Below, in pieces: positions 16,729 to 25,933 of a stretch of 64,000 nucleotides of DNA. Within the stretch, counting starts at the first letter, position 1. Each line of letters opens with the position of its first letter. The notes beneath the pieces are model-generated. The model saw only the letters and a list, made by a program, of their open reading frames with translations, was not told where the DNA came from and searched no databases. A program made the translations under genes and the position numbers. Location of the stretch: NCBI GenBank assembly GCA_023439505.1, contig JAEXNR010000019.1:104786-168785 (forward strand). Direction: 5' to 3'. The stretch comes from Bacillota bacterium (GTDB taxonomy: Bacteria; Bacillota; Clostridia; Lachnospirales; Lachnospiraceae).

Positions 16729-18117
16729 CTATGACACAGCATCCGGGTCAAACTCTATGCGTTCTTCAATTGGTGTATCCATAATCTTGCGTTTACATAA
16801 AAGCCACTGACATATACCTATCACACATGTACAAAACTCGGATGCAGTCATCGCCCAGATAACGCCATCCAGCCCAAATAGAGCGTTCCCGGCAATGATA
16901 ATGGGAATCAGCGCAATCCCCCTTGCCACAGACATTATATTGGATTGTATTCCTTTCCCAAAAGCTTGAAACATACTTGTGAACAGACCCGAAAGTCCGG
17001 CAAATAAAGTGGATGCCAGCAAAGCAGTTAAAATTACCTTGCCAACAGCAATTACATTCGGGTCAGAGCTAAACAAGCCAATTACCTGTGTGCGCAATAC
17101 AAACAAGATAACTGCAATTCCCAAAACAATTCCTACAAGAAATACAGAGGTTGTTTTAAGAACCTTTCCAAGCCGTTCCGTATTGCCTGCCGCATAAGAA
17201 AACGCGATAAGTGGAACCACTCCCATATACAGCCCCATACCGATGAAGTCCGAAATCTGGCACAAACGATTTGCTACGCCAAATGACGCTACCACATAAT
17301 CACCATACATCATGGCATAGTAATTGAATAAAAGGCTTGAGATAATCAAAAAACAGGATAAAAGAAATGCAGATACCCCAATCTTGAAAATATTACCCAG
17401 AATATTGCCTGTCGGTCTAACATCCTTTATTCGTATGCTTTGCACAGAACTTTTCCTGTGTAAATACCAGACATAGTACAAAACTGCACAGACATTTCCA
17501 ATTACTGTGGCAATGGCAGCTCCCATCACGCCCATACCAAATGTGAAAATGAAAATGGGGTCAAGAATGATGTTGACCACTACGCTGATCATCATTCCAA
17601 TCATAGATTCTTTTGCGGCTCCCTCACCTCGAACGGTTTGCCCAAGCGTAAAATTAACTACCATGAATGGTGAACCAACCAAGAAAGGCAGTATATAATT
17701 TAGTGTAGGAGTAAAAGCTTCTCCGGTTGCCCTCAAAACTTTCAGAATGGGGTTTAGTAATGGCAGACAGATTAATGCAAACAAAACCCCTGTCAATAAT
17801 GACAGATAAAAGTTTACAGCGGATGCTTTTTTTACGCCATCTATGTTTTTTTCACCAAGTAGACGTGAAATGTAGGTACTGCCGCCAGTACCAAATAGTT
17901 CACCCAGAGCCATTAATATAGTAGTAAATGGTAAGGCCAGCGTAATAGCTGCCAACGATGAGGTATTATTTAGCAAACCTATAAAATAGGCATCTGTAAT
18001 ATTGTAAATCATATTAACGACCATACCTAACATCATTGGAATTGCCATGTGAAGAATTGCTTTGGATACTGGGGCTTTTTCAAGATAATACATTGCATTG
18101 TTTGTGCTGTTATTCAT
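16729..18117 (-). CDS. MATE-family multidrug efflux transporter
   Basis: A 462-aa twelve-helix transporter. The ATG at 18117 sits 9 bp after GGAGA; an ATG three codons earlier would overlap the site. The N-terminus (ILHMAIPMMLGMVVNMIYNITDAYFIG) and the internal repeat starting near residue 230 are typical of MATE exporters, which expel cationic drugs with Na+ or H+. It lies 58 bp downstream of a MarR regulator, and a MarR operator sits in that gap. Confidence 0.9.
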   Translation of the reverse strand: MNNSTNNAMYYLEKAPVSKAILHMAIPMMLGMVVNMIYNITDAYFIGLLNNTSSLAAITLALPFTTILMALGELFGTGGSTYISRLLGEKNIDGVKKASAVNFYLSLLTGVLFALICLPLLNPILKVLRATGEAFTPTLNYILPFLVGSPFMVVNFTLGQTVRGEGAAKESMIGMMISVVVNIILDPIFIFTFGMGVMGAAIATVIGNVCAVLYYVWYLHRKSSVQSIRIKDVRPTGNILGNIFKIGVSAFLLSCFLIISSLLFNYYAMMYGDYVVASFGVANRLCQISDFIGMGLYMGVVPLIAFSYAAGNTERLGKVLKTTSVFLVGIVLGIAVILFVLRTQVIGLFSSDPNVIAVGKVILTALLASTLFAGLSGLFTSMFQAFGKGIQSNIMSVARGIALIPIIIAGNALFGLDGVIWAMTASEFCTCVIGICQWLLCKRKIMDTPIEERIEFDPDAVS

Positions 18118-18140
18118 ATAAAACATCTCCTTTAATTTGG

Positions 18141-18150
18141 TAGAATTCTA
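18141..18150. promoter_or_regulatory. MarR operator copy between marR and the MATE gene
   Basis: The 10-bp palindrome TAGAATTCTA, also present twice over the marR promoter. It lies just upstream of the MATE ribosome binding site and could allow separate control of the pump. Confidence 0.65.
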
Positions 18151-18175
18151 CCTATTTGAGTAAAAGAAAGCACAG

Positions 18176-18613
18176 TTACACACTGTTGCTTATTCCTATG
18201 TTTCTACAGGCTTTTTGCAACATCTCTAAAAAGGCTTTCTTCTGTTCGTCTGTAAAACCTTGCAATAGCTTTTGCTCAGTTTCTACAAAAACATTTTCCA
18301 TTTCGTTAATTAGTTTCATTGCTTTTTCAGTAATTCTTATCTGCATGGTACGTCCATCTTCTTCCCCTTGCTGCCGATATATAAATTCACTTTTTTCAAG
18401 TCCGTTAAGTAAACTGGTAACAGATGGGCCGCTGATTCCGATCTCATTTGAGAGTGCTTTACGGCTGATTTCTTTACCACTCTTTAACCTGTCGTGAATG
18501 TCCCCGAGCAGCCTGGCTTGTTGATTCGTGATGCCGTAACTAGTAAGCCTTTGGTCGTTAGCATAACGCATTCCATAAGCAATAGAACGAATATAATAGT
18601 CGTAACCATCCAT
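18176..18613 (-). CDS. MarR-family transcriptional regulator
   Basis: A 145-aa winged-helix protein. The DNA-binding region is SRKALSNEIGISGPSVTSLL, followed by the wing RQQGEEDGRTMQIRITEKA with the family's D-x-R. It is encoded directly upstream of the MATE pump, and the three TAGAATTCTA-type sites around both genes mark it as their repressor. MarR proteins are usually released by phenolic or drug-like ligands. Confidence 0.92.
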   Translation of the reverse strand: MDGYDYYIRSIAYGMRYANDQRLTSYGITNQQARLLGDIHDRLKSGKEISRKALSNEIGISGPSVTSLLNGLEKSEFIYRQQGEEDGRTMQIRITEKAMKLINEMENVFVETEQKLLQGFTDEQKKAFLEMLQKACRNIGISNSV

Positions 18614-18632
18614 TTTTTCACCCCAAACACAT

Positions 18633-18680
18633 AAGTAGAATTCTACTTAATAGTATATAACCAGAATTCTATTATGTCAA
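18633..18680 (-). promoter_or_regulatory. marR promoter flanked and overlapped by palindromic operators
   Basis: Minus-strand TTGACA (18680-18675), 17 bp, TATACT (18657-18652). One operator half-matched as CAGAATTCTA (18662-18671) lies in the spacer. A 16-bp palindrome AAGTAGAATTCTACTT (18633-18648) covers the start region. Confidence 0.85.
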
Positions 18681-18801
18681 GAGGGTATGTTGATGCTTTG
18701 GAAGGCCCTTGAAAACGTGCAAATAATTATCTACCATGTCTATAATGAGTACGCGGGTCGTTTACTATCTCTGTTATCAACCGATAAGTAATCCTTGTTT
18801 G

Positions 18802-21288
18802 TTATTCTGCTTCCCTTAATCGCTCAACAATCGTTGATTTATGAATAACACGATACGAATGTTCCGGCGTAATAATACAGATTGCCAGAATTGCCAAACT
18901 CGCGATCAAAACAGGGATGAACGGATAGGTGAATGTTGCATAGGCCACTTGCTTCTGAAACAACTGAAAAACTTCAAAGGTGATGGCGTTTCCTGCTGTA
19001 AAGACAAGAAACAAGATTATCACAGCGTACATAAGTCCTTCAAACACTAACATTCTCCTTACCTGCCTTTGACTCATACCAATAGATTCAAGTGTCGCCA
19101 GTTCACGCTTACGAACCATAACGCTAACCGACATTACATTTACAAAGTTGAGAATACCAATCAAAGCGATCACAAGCGCAACGCCGCCGCCGAGAACAAG
19201 TAATGCCATTTTTGCGCGATTCAATTCTTCCATTGATTCTATCTTTGACGATAGTGATATTTCATGATCGCTCCCAATGATTTGCTTTAACGCAATCAGA
19301 GCGTTTTGCTCACAATCGCCTGAAACATCAAGATTGATTTTTGATACAATCGGTTCACTAAACCATTCTCGCATGAAAGCATTTGATATAATCACTGTGG
19401 GCGCGAGCCCGGAACCAATGTCTTTATAGTCAAAGGGAACGAAACCGCCAAGCGGTATTATCATTTTTTTTCTGTTGGTATTATCGTTTTTACTTTGATA
19501 AGACGGGGAAATCGTCAACTCATGGACATTTGAAAACAAAGCCGGATTATCGGTTGCAATTAACGCAAACGCTCCGCGTTCAAAAGCGTCAATATCAATA
19601 GGCTTATAAAGCGTGTTACTATTTTTCATAAGCATTTCACCGTCGACACCGAGAATGAAACCACTAAAATTTTCATAAATATCCTTCTCCGTCAAGTTGG
19701 CTATCTGCTCTTGCATGGGACAATTGTCAATGTATTCACCGAATGCGTCAGGCGAGTAATCAAGACTCATTTTTCCCCATGTCGTTACGCCTAACCCCTC
19801 AAATCCGGGCAAGGATTTTAGTTTATCTATCAACGCTTTATCAAACTTTTGCGTCGACAATTCGCTGTTTCCCAACACAAAATCACTTTCAAATGCAGAC
19901 TCAATGGATTTGGCAATGTTCATACTAAAAATCAATGTCGTTACCATTAAAAATGTCGTTACACCTAAAAACAGGCTGAGCAATACCACTCCCGCACGTT
20001 TTCTATCCCGGAAAATATTACGAAAAGCCATTTTATATGGTCTGCCATGGGCGGAGCGGGTATATTTTGTTTTTATTTCCACACCCGTATATTTCTGCGC
20101 TTCTATGGGAGAGATACCCGCCGCTTTTTTAGCTGGCTGCAAGGCGCCCAATATCGCTGTGAGGAACGGAAAGACCACCGCTCCTAAATAGATTAACGGA
20201 GAGAAAGACACCACCGCTCCTGTGGAAACAGCTCCAAGCTCTGAAATAAAGAACGGAACAAACACCAACGAAAGCAACAAGGAAAGAATTATACCAATTG
20301 GTATTCCAATGAAGCAAAGCCGCAAAATCTGTCCAACAACGATTCGCTTAATCTGTTTCGGCGTTGTTCCAAGCGTTTTAAGAAGCCCGTAAAAACGCAC
20401 ATCGCGGGAAACGGAAATATATAGGATGTTGTAGATCAGCAGATACCCAGTAAAAATCAAAAATATCACTATGGCGCATATGGCCATCAAGGTGTTTGTT
20501 GATTGTCCAGGATCAGTATCATAAGTTTCTGCTACGATTACCGGTTGGTTTTCGGATAAACCCAAATCGGACACTAATGCGCTGCAATATTGCGAAACAC
20601 GTGATTCATTATCGAATATCAGCGTTGCCGAACCGTCTTTTTCAACGGTTTTTCCGTATTTTTGCGATAGCTCCCGGGAGACGAGCATTACATCCGCCGT
20701 ATTCATGGACTGAACAAAACCGTAGGTTGTAAACCACCCCGACAAACGGAACTTTTCGTTAATCAGCGCGTCCTTATTGTTGCTGTCCGTAAAGTAAGTA
20801 AGGGGGATTTCCATACCAATGAAAGGAGTATCTATGCCCAACCGTTTAAGTACTGCACGCGAAACCATAATTTCATTTTCTTTCTCGGGATAGTTGCCTT
20901 CTATATCCACATAGGCGGGGGAGCGTAGTTCTTCCCATTCGATTTTATCGAAATAGTACAGGGTCAGACTGATTTTCCCCATTTCCGGTGTGTTTTTTAC
21001 AACACCGACGTTGTTACCGGTACCAACTATTTTAACATAATCTAAAGCATTAAGCTGCTCTATCTGCGAAGCGGTAGGGTGTCCGACTGCGGCGTGTGCC
21101 ACAGTACCCGCAAGGCGTATTTGATTTATTTTCACAGATTCTACAAGGCTCATACCTATGCTGAAAACAGACCCGATGAGTAAGGTTGTGAGCGTAATGG
21201 CCGTGATTATAAAAAAGTTTCTCTTTCTATTGGATTTAAGGCTTCTGCCTGTAAGCCGCCTTATAACAGCGCCGTTGTTATTCTTCAT
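18802..21288 (-). CDS. ABC transporter permease with two FtsX domains
   Basis: An 828-aa permease with an N-terminal helix (~25-48), a first FtsX domain near 265-390 (RDVRFYGLLKTLGTTPKQIKR), a central helix (~430-455) and a C-terminal FtsX domain near 700-820 (VRKRELATLESIGMSQRQVR). Large extracellular segments lie between them. The gene starts 2 bp after the ATPase stop. With the ATPase and the upstream two-component genes it forms a module of the type that detects or resists cell-envelope peptides, or performs MacB-like mechanotransmission. The substrate is unknown. Confidence 0.88.
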   Translation of the reverse strand: MKNNNGAVIRRLTGRSLKSNRKRNFFIITAITLTTLLIGSVFSIGMSLVESVKINQIRLAGTVAHAAVGHPTASQIEQLNALDYVKIVGTGNNVGVVKNTPEMGKISLTLYYFDKIEWEELRSPAYVDIEGNYPEKENEIMVSRAVLKRLGIDTPFIGMEIPLTYFTDSNNKDALINEKFRLSGWFTTYGFVQSMNTADVMLVSRELSQKYGKTVEKDGSATLIFDNESRVSQYCSALVSDLGLSENQPVIVAETYDTDPGQSTNTLMAICAIVIFLIFTGYLLIYNILYISVSRDVRFYGLLKTLGTTPKQIKRIVVGQILRLCFIGIPIGIILSLLLSLVFVPFFISELGAVSTGAVVSFSPLIYLGAVVFPFLTAILGALQPAKKAAGISPIEAQKYTGVEIKTKYTRSAHGRPYKMAFRNIFRDRKRAGVVLLSLFLGVTTFLMVTTLIFSMNIAKSIESAFESDFVLGNSELSTQKFDKALIDKLKSLPGFEGLGVTTWGKMSLDYSPDAFGEYIDNCPMQEQIANLTEKDIYENFSGFILGVDGEMLMKNSNTLYKPIDIDAFERGAFALIATDNPALFSNVHELTISPSYQSKNDNTNRKKMIIPLGGFVPFDYKDIGSGLAPTVIISNAFMREWFSEPIVSKINLDVSGDCEQNALIALKQIIGSDHEISLSSKIESMEELNRAKMALLVLGGGVALVIALIGILNFVNVMSVSVMVRKRELATLESIGMSQRQVRRMLVFEGLMYAVIILFLVFTAGNAITFEVFQLFQKQVAYATFTYPFIPVLIASLAILAICIITPEHSYRVIHKSTIVERLREAE

Positions 21289-21290
21289 GT

Positions 21291-21968
21291 TCAGCCACGT
21301 CCTTCCCGGACAATTTTTCCGTCCTCTATATGGATCACGCGGTCTGAAAGTTGGGCGATCTGCTCGTTATGGGTAATCATCATCATGGTCTGATGAAATT
21401 TGGTGGAAGTCATTTTCAGAACACCTAAGACATCCTGACTGGTTTTCGTGTCCAAATTGCCGGTAGGCTCGTCCGCAAGTAAAATAGACGGTTTTGTAGC
21501 AAGCGCACGGGCAATTGCTGCACGCTGCTGCTGACCGCCGGAAAGCATGTTGGGTAAATTATCTCTTTTTTCTCCAAGCCCCAGCGTATCAATGATTTCG
21601 TTTATATACGTTTGGTCCACCTTGTTGCCGTCCAGTTCAATCGGCAGTACAATATTTTCATAAACACTTAAAATCGGAACGAGATTATAGTTTTGGAACA
21701 CAAATCCTACATTGCGCCTACGGAAAATTGTAAGCTGCTCGTCCGACATTTTAGCAAGCTCATGACCGTCTACAATGACTTTTCCGTCTGTTGGCTTGTC
21801 AAGCCCACCCAGCATATGCAAAAGTGTACTTTTCCCGGATCCGGACATTCCGACAACTGCCACAAATTCTCCCGCTTCCACAGCTATATCAACACCATCA
21901 AGTGCGCGAACAATATTGGGTTCCTTTCCATAGTGTTTTTTAAGTCCCTGTGCAAATAAAACTGACAT
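21291..21968 (-). CDS. ABC transporter ATP-binding protein (LolD/MacB/BceA-like)
   Basis: A 225-aa ATPase with Walker A GMSGSGKST (40-48), signature LSGGQQQR and Walker B ILLADEPTGNLD, the last being characteristic of the MacB/LolD/Bce group. It lies between the histidine kinase and the permease gene in one minus-strand operon. It energises the adjacent FtsX-type permease on the cytoplasmic membrane face. Confidence 0.95.
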   Translation of the reverse strand: MSVLFAQGLKKHYGKEPNIVRALDGVDIAVEAGEFVAVVGMSGSGKSTLLHMLGGLDKPTDGKVIVDGHELAKMSDEQLTIFRRRNVGFVFQNYNLVPILSVYENIVLPIELDGNKVDQTYINEIIDTLGLGEKRDNLPNMLSGGQQQRAAIARALATKPSILLADEPTGNLDTKTSQDVLGVLKMTSTKFHQTMMMITHNEQIAQLSDRVIHIEDGKIVREGRG

Positions 21969-22039
21969 TTCTTCACTCTCCTTTCTCTTATGCCTTTATC
22001 ATAGAATATAATTCTTACAGGCTCGTAACAAGATTGGAT

Positions 22040-22957
22040 TTATTTCTTACAGTTTTGTAAGAACATTGAGAATGTGGTATATTTCCCCGGCTTGGAGTCC
22101 ACAAGGATATAGCCGCCCTGTTTTTGAAATATCAATGATGCTAAATAAAGTCCCAACCCGGCCCCGTCAATACCTTTTGCGTTGCTTCCCCGATAAAACC
22201 GCTTGAAAATAGAGTTCCACTCGTCAGGGGCAATTCCGATGCCATAATCGGTAATGCTGATTTTTGTATAGATCGGCAAGGTTTCCACGGATATATAGAT
22301 TTCTCCGTTGGCACAAGAATATTTGATTGCATTTCCCAAAATATTTGTGATTGCTTCACCTGTCCATTTACGGTCGTGCAGTAACGAAATATCTTCAAAA
22401 TAAGCCGTTTGAATGGAGATGTTCTTCTTTGCCGCCTCGCCGTATATGATACTGATGCTGTCTGAAATGGTTTGTTTGATGCCTGTGGGAACAGGGGACA
22501 GTTCTATGGCTCCCACCTCCAGCCTTGACAATTTCACAAGACTGTCCATCATCCATTGCAATTTATCCGTTCCCTTTTTGACACGCGATAAAAATTCCTG
22601 CCGCTCGACTTCGGTTATCTGTCCTTCCAGCAGCAGATCAGTATACATGGCGACACCGGATAGAGGCGTTTTCATCTGATGGGACATATCTGAAATAAAG
22701 CCTTGTATCATTTCTTTCTCCTGCATGGTTTGAGAAATATCCATTGTGTTCGTCCGAATGATTTTTACGGCTTTATGCGTCAGCTTAGAAAGTCTGCTGT
22801 CCGTGGTTATTTTCAATAAAACCTCAGCATTTCCGGCTGATATACTGTCCAAAACCCGGTCTATAGAATCGAAGGTTCGTTTCGCATAGCGATAGCTGAA
22901 AAGGATCGTCACGCTACACAAAATGACAGCAATGACAATGGTAACGGTAATCACCAT
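22040..22957 (-). CDS. Sensor histidine kinase
   Basis: A 305-aa kinase. The ATG at 22957 is 2 nt after the response regulator stop, with GGAGGGG upstream. Only one N-terminal helix (3-21) is predicted and no extracellular sensor loop. The H-box MSHQMKTPLS has H93, and the ATPase region holds N, G1 (ITDYGIGI) and G2 (GAGLGLYLA) boxes. With so little sensor, the signal may come through the associated ABC transporter, as in Bce-type systems (inference). Confidence 0.92.
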   Translation of the reverse strand: MVITVTIVIAVILCSVTILFSYRYAKRTFDSIDRVLDSISAGNAEVLLKITTDSRLSKLTHKAVKIIRTNTMDISQTMQEKEMIQGFISDMSHQMKTPLSGVAMYTDLLLEGQITEVERQEFLSRVKKGTDKLQWMMDSLVKLSRLEVGAIELSPVPTGIKQTISDSISIIYGEAAKKNISIQTAYFEDISLLHDRKWTGEAITNILGNAIKYSCANGEIYISVETLPIYTKISITDYGIGIAPDEWNSIFKRFYRGSNAKGIDGAGLGLYLASLIFQKQGGYILVDSKPGKYTTFSMFLQNCKK

Positions 22958-22959
22958 CC

Positions 22960-23643
22960 TTACACCCCTCCGTTCCAAATATATCCGATTCCGTGGATAG
23001 TCTTAATGATACAAGGATTCTTAGGGTCGTCCTCCAGCTTAGCACGCAGACGGCTGATATTAACGGGCAAGGTGTTCTCATCCACAAAATTTCCGGCGTT
23101 ATCCCATAACACAGAGAGAATTTGTTCTTTTGAAAGAACTTGTCCGGCATTCGTTATAAGAAAAACAAGCAGCTTAAATTCCGTAACGCTGATAGAGATT
23201 TCCTCTTCAGCCCGATAAAATTTGCATGTGTCCGTATTCAACCTGTATTGGCCGGAACTGATAATATGCCGGTTTTCTGCTTCTGTGCGGCGCAATAAGG
23301 CTTCTACTCTTGCCCGTAGTATGGAGAGTGAAAATGGCTTGGTAATATAATCGTCCGCACCGGCTAACAGGCCGGATACCTCATCTGTTTCCAGATCGCA
23401 AACGGTAAGCATAATAATCGGCACGTCTGAATATGTCCGGATTTCTTTGCACAAATCCATTCCATTGCCATCCGGCAACCCCAAATCCAATATGATAAGG
23501 TCGGCTTTAAGCTGCTCCAAAAGCCGTTTCCCTTCTTTGATAGAGTTTGCCGAAATAGCTTGATAACCGTCTTTCTCAAAAATAAATGCAATACCACGAT
23601 TTAGGTTTTCATCATCTTCCAATATTAATATCGTTCTTTTCAT
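22960..23643 (-). CDS. OmpR-family response regulator
   Basis: A 227-aa regulator; the ATG at 23643 has GGAGG 6 bp upstream. The receiver domain has D10/D11, phospho-acceptor D53 (ILDLGLPDG) and K102. A winged-helix DNA-binding domain follows (NISRLRAKLEDDPKNPCIIK). First gene of the operon with the kinase, ATPase and permease. An 8-bp inverted repeat about 60 bp upstream is a candidate binding site. Confidence 0.93.
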   Translation of the reverse strand: MKRTILILEDDENLNRGIAFIFEKDGYQAISANSIKEGKRLLEQLKADLIILDLGLPDGNGMDLCKEIRTYSDVPIIMLTVCDLETDEVSGLLAGADDYITKPFSLSILRARVEALLRRTEAENRHIISSGQYRLNTDTCKFYRAEEEISISVTEFKLLVFLITNAGQVLSKEQILSVLWDNAGNFVDENTLPVNISRLRAKLEDDPKNPCIIKTIHGIGYIWNGGV

Positions 23644-23701
23644 TGTGTACCTCCATTGTTTTCTTTTATTCAAACATGGGTCTTTAGGTAAAACAAAAAT
23701 C

Positions 23702-23724
23702 AGTCATAGTGTTATGCTATGACT
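23702..23724. promoter_or_regulatory. Inverted repeat upstream of the response regulator operon
   Basis: AGTCATAG (23702-23709) and CTATGACT (23717-23724) with a 7-nt spacer, 59 bp before the operon start. It could be an operator for the response regulator. Because AATTGTATTTTT follows on the plus strand, a weak terminator is the alternative. Confidence 0.35.
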
Positions 23725-23762
23725 AATTGTATTTTTCTGTCTTTGTGGTTTATACATGAGCG

Positions 23763-24110
23763 ATGACATCCTTCGATAATTCCCTGGGCGAAATCAGGTG
23801 TTTTATTTCACATTACTATCTGCTAATCTTAATGTCAAGCGATAAAGCGCTCACACAACTATTAAATGGAAAACGAATTGGCGAATATATACCTGCACCT
23901 ACTCTTTTAATGGTTATTTCAGAGCATTTAGAAATTAAACTTAATATAATGGTATCTTTCTTTTCGGTAAAGCTGTAATTGTTATTGAGGACGGAAACCC
24001 TAATTTAAAAAACTTAGAAAATTAAGGTTAATTTAAGACCGACTGGAGAAACGATTACGTCAAAATGGTGTAAGCACTATAAACGATGTAGTAATCCACC
24101 CGCCGATTCA
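23763..24110 (+). pseudogene. Decayed DUF421/YetF-like membrane protein C-terminal fragment
   Basis: Three frames must be joined. One reads ALTQLLNGKRIGEYIPAPTL, a second reads GKAVIVIEDGNPNLKNLEN, and a third reads a stop followed by DRLEKRLRQNGVSTINDV. The last two match the order and spacing of the DUF421 C-terminal domain (x-VIENG-x-NL, then LxxxLRxxGxxxxxDV). At least one frameshift and one in-frame stop are present, and no N-terminal helices remain. The rest of the 23644-24304 gap holds only this relic and a hairpin. Confidence 0.5.
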
Positions 24111-24161
24111 TTAATTTTCATTAACAGAATACAGCAAGACAATAAATATATCAATCAAAAA

Positions 24162-24197
24162 CCCCACATCAACTATTTCTAAATAGCTGATATGGGG
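24162..24197 (-). terminator. Hairpin terminator downstream of the SdpI-like gene
   Basis: On the minus strand CCCCATATCAGCTATTT pairs with AAATAGTTGATGTGGGG, allowing G-U pairs, and is followed by TTTTTG. It lies about 110 bp beyond the SdpI-like stop codon. Confidence 0.65.
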
Positions 24198-24304
24198 CAC
24201 CCATTATCTCTTATTTAATTTGCACCAATATAGCAAGTGTTAATATTTTTAAGAATTTCAAAATCTGCAGTATTAATATAATTTATAAATCTCAATTATT
24301 TGAA

Positions 24305-24901
24305 TTACCTCTTTCCAGATATTCTCATATAATAGTAATAGCAGGAATAAAGACTTGGAATAGCAACCCATGCTATAAATCCCCACTTTGCAAATTCTTC
24401 AGTATCAACTATTAATCCGCCAATAAGTATTATTATAACTATTGGAAATGTCAAATATCCCAATATATTGTGCGCTATTTTCCATGTCTTTTCATCTCGA
24501 ATTGTCCATGGTAATCTTAATCCCATATACCTGTTAAACGGAAATTTTGGTGCGATGTTTCCTATACCAATAATAACAACAATGATAATAGTAAGTTCCA
24601 TAATACTTTGATTATCATTAACAAACGGTAACTTTGATGACCAATTCATGATTCCAAAACACATCGTTACTAAAACCATTGAGAGCACATTCATCCTTCT
24701 CATAGTCTTTACTTTAGGATTATCAGCAGATAATCCTGCAATTTTTGGCGTATAAACGTGAAATACTATCAAAAGGATAAATATTAATATTCCTACAACG
24801 GCAGATGTTGTATTGGTATCTGGTGCGAAAAATCCACAAATCAATAAAATGAAAGACAAAATACAAACAAATAATTCTAAAACGCTATAATTTTTATTCA
24901 T
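24305..24901 (-). CDS. SdpI-family membrane protein
   Basis: A 198-aa protein with about six membrane helices. The conserved SdpI motif is visible as GNIAPKFPFNRYMGLRLPWT followed by WKIAH. In Bacillus, SdpI gives immunity to the SdpC cannibalism toxin and sequesters the SdpR repressor at the membrane. Here it lies 8 bp downstream of an ArsR/SdpR-like gene, as in that system. No sdpC toxin gene is visible nearby. Confidence 0.88.
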   Translation of the reverse strand: MNKNYSVLELFVCILSFILLICGFFAPDTNTTSAVVGILIFILLIVFHVYTPKIAGLSADNPKVKTMRRMNVLSMVLVTMCFGIMNWSSKLPFVNDNQSIMELTIIIVVIIGIGNIAPKFPFNRYMGLRLPWTIRDEKTWKIAHNILGYLTFPIVIIILIGGLIVDTEEFAKWGFIAWVAIPSLYSCYYYYMRISGKR

Positions 24902-24909
24902 AATCTTTC

Positions 24910-25170
24910 CTACTCCTTTTCAAAAAATGTCATAAAGTTACTTATTGCTTCTTGTAATACGGATATATTTATGGAATACATCACATATAAGCCTTTCTTT
25001 TCAGAAGATATCAACTCAGCTTCTCTCAGAATATCTAAATGCTTTGTTATCGCTGGTTTCGATATACTAAAATTTCCAGAAATTTCACCTGCACTCATAT
25101 CTTTTTCTCTAAGTAATTTTAGAATTTCTCGCCTTGTCGGATCTCCTAAAGCTCTAAATACATTCGCCAC
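24910..25170 (-). CDS. ArsR-family regulator (SdpR-like autorepressor)
   Basis: An 86-aa winged helix: VFRALGDPTRREILKLLREK, then ISKPAITKHLDILREAELIS with the recognition helix. No metal-binding cysteines are present, which matches the SdpR subgroup rather than metal sensors. It is co-transcribed with the sdpI-like gene. A near-30-bp palindrome over its promoter indicates autorepression. Confidence 0.9.
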   Translation of the reverse strand: MANVFRALGDPTRREILKLLREKDMSAGEISGNFSISKPAITKHLDILREAELISSEKKGLYVMYSINISVLQEAISNFMTFFEKE

Positions 25171-25190
25171 AATTACCCTCCTTTTGAATG

Positions 25191-25242
25191 ATACTATTTA
25201 ACTATTTAGTTAAATAGTATCATCAAAGTTTTCTATTGTCAA
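25191..25242 (-). promoter_or_regulatory. sdpR-like promoter with 14+2+14 palindromic operator
   Basis: Minus-strand TTGACA (25242-25237), 17 bp, TACTAT (25219-25214). A perfect palindrome at 25191-25220 has 14-bp arms (ATACTATTTAACTA) around 2 bp, and overlaps the -10 and start site. Confidence 0.85.
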
Positions 25243-25512
25243 TAGATTTTGATATATTGACTTGATGTCAATACAATTTAACTATAAAAACCATACCTTG
25301 TGAAAATCTTTTATTAATTAAATCCAGGGAATCGTAACAACTAATCATTAATCTATAAATCACGCATCAACTATTTGCATAATAAAAATGAGACCCAATT
25401 TTATATTAAACAAAAGCAGCCGCAAATCTGAATCCATCTTTCTCGAAAAAAGTTCATTCTTGCATCTAAAAAAATCATTTTACCCCAACTCTTGACAAAG
25501 AGCCAATCAAAA

Positions 25513-25556
25513 AGAGACCCTCATATCAACCACTTTAGGTCAATATAAGGGTCTCT
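25513..25556 (-). terminator. Hairpin terminator
   Basis: AGAGACCC (25513-25520) pairs with GGGTCTCT (25549-25556), extended by imperfect pairing inside, and the minus strand continues TTTTTG. It ends transcription coming from the radical-SAM-like fragment. The rest of 25243-25678 shows no gene. Confidence 0.6.
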
Positions 25557-25678
25557 GACTTATTCCAGAATTTATCCCTCATTGCCGCCATTTCACTTTC
25601 TATGTTCCAGTTTGGCAGGCACATGAAACATACGGTAAACACAGATGAATATCCCAGATGCAGCCAAGAATATGATTG

Positions 25679-25924
25679 TTATCCATACTGACATTTTTTG
25701 CATTTTACAACGTCCCGATTGTTATAATAATGCTTCTTCCAGAAATACATTCCGACAAATGAGTGGGGAGAAAATAAAGTACATTCAGCATAATTGTTAA
25801 CATCATTGACACAGACAATATCACAACTATAGTAGCCGAATTTACATCTCATATTGCAATCCTGCGTAATTCTCCATACTATTACATGCTTACGTCTGTT
25901 CGTTTCATTCACTCCTTTTTGCAT
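25679..25924 (-). pseudogene. Radical SAM protein remnant
   Basis: An 81-residue frame containing VIVWRITQDCNMRCKFGYYS. This resembles the start of SPASM-type radical SAM maturases (WxITxxCNxxCxxCYY), but the third iron-sulfur cysteine is replaced by Gly and nothing of the TIM barrel follows. The C-terminus KCKKCQYG could be the end of the same deleted gene. It is only a relic. Interest comes from two double-glycine peptides 3.6 kb upstream on the same strand. Confidence 0.45.
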
Positions 25925-25933
25925 TATTTTATA

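Noticed and set aside
18802..23643. Assignment as vanRS or bceRSAB by name
   Set aside because: Domain layout only partly fits either; the permease has two FtsX domains and the kinase lacks a typical sensor, so no gene symbols were given.
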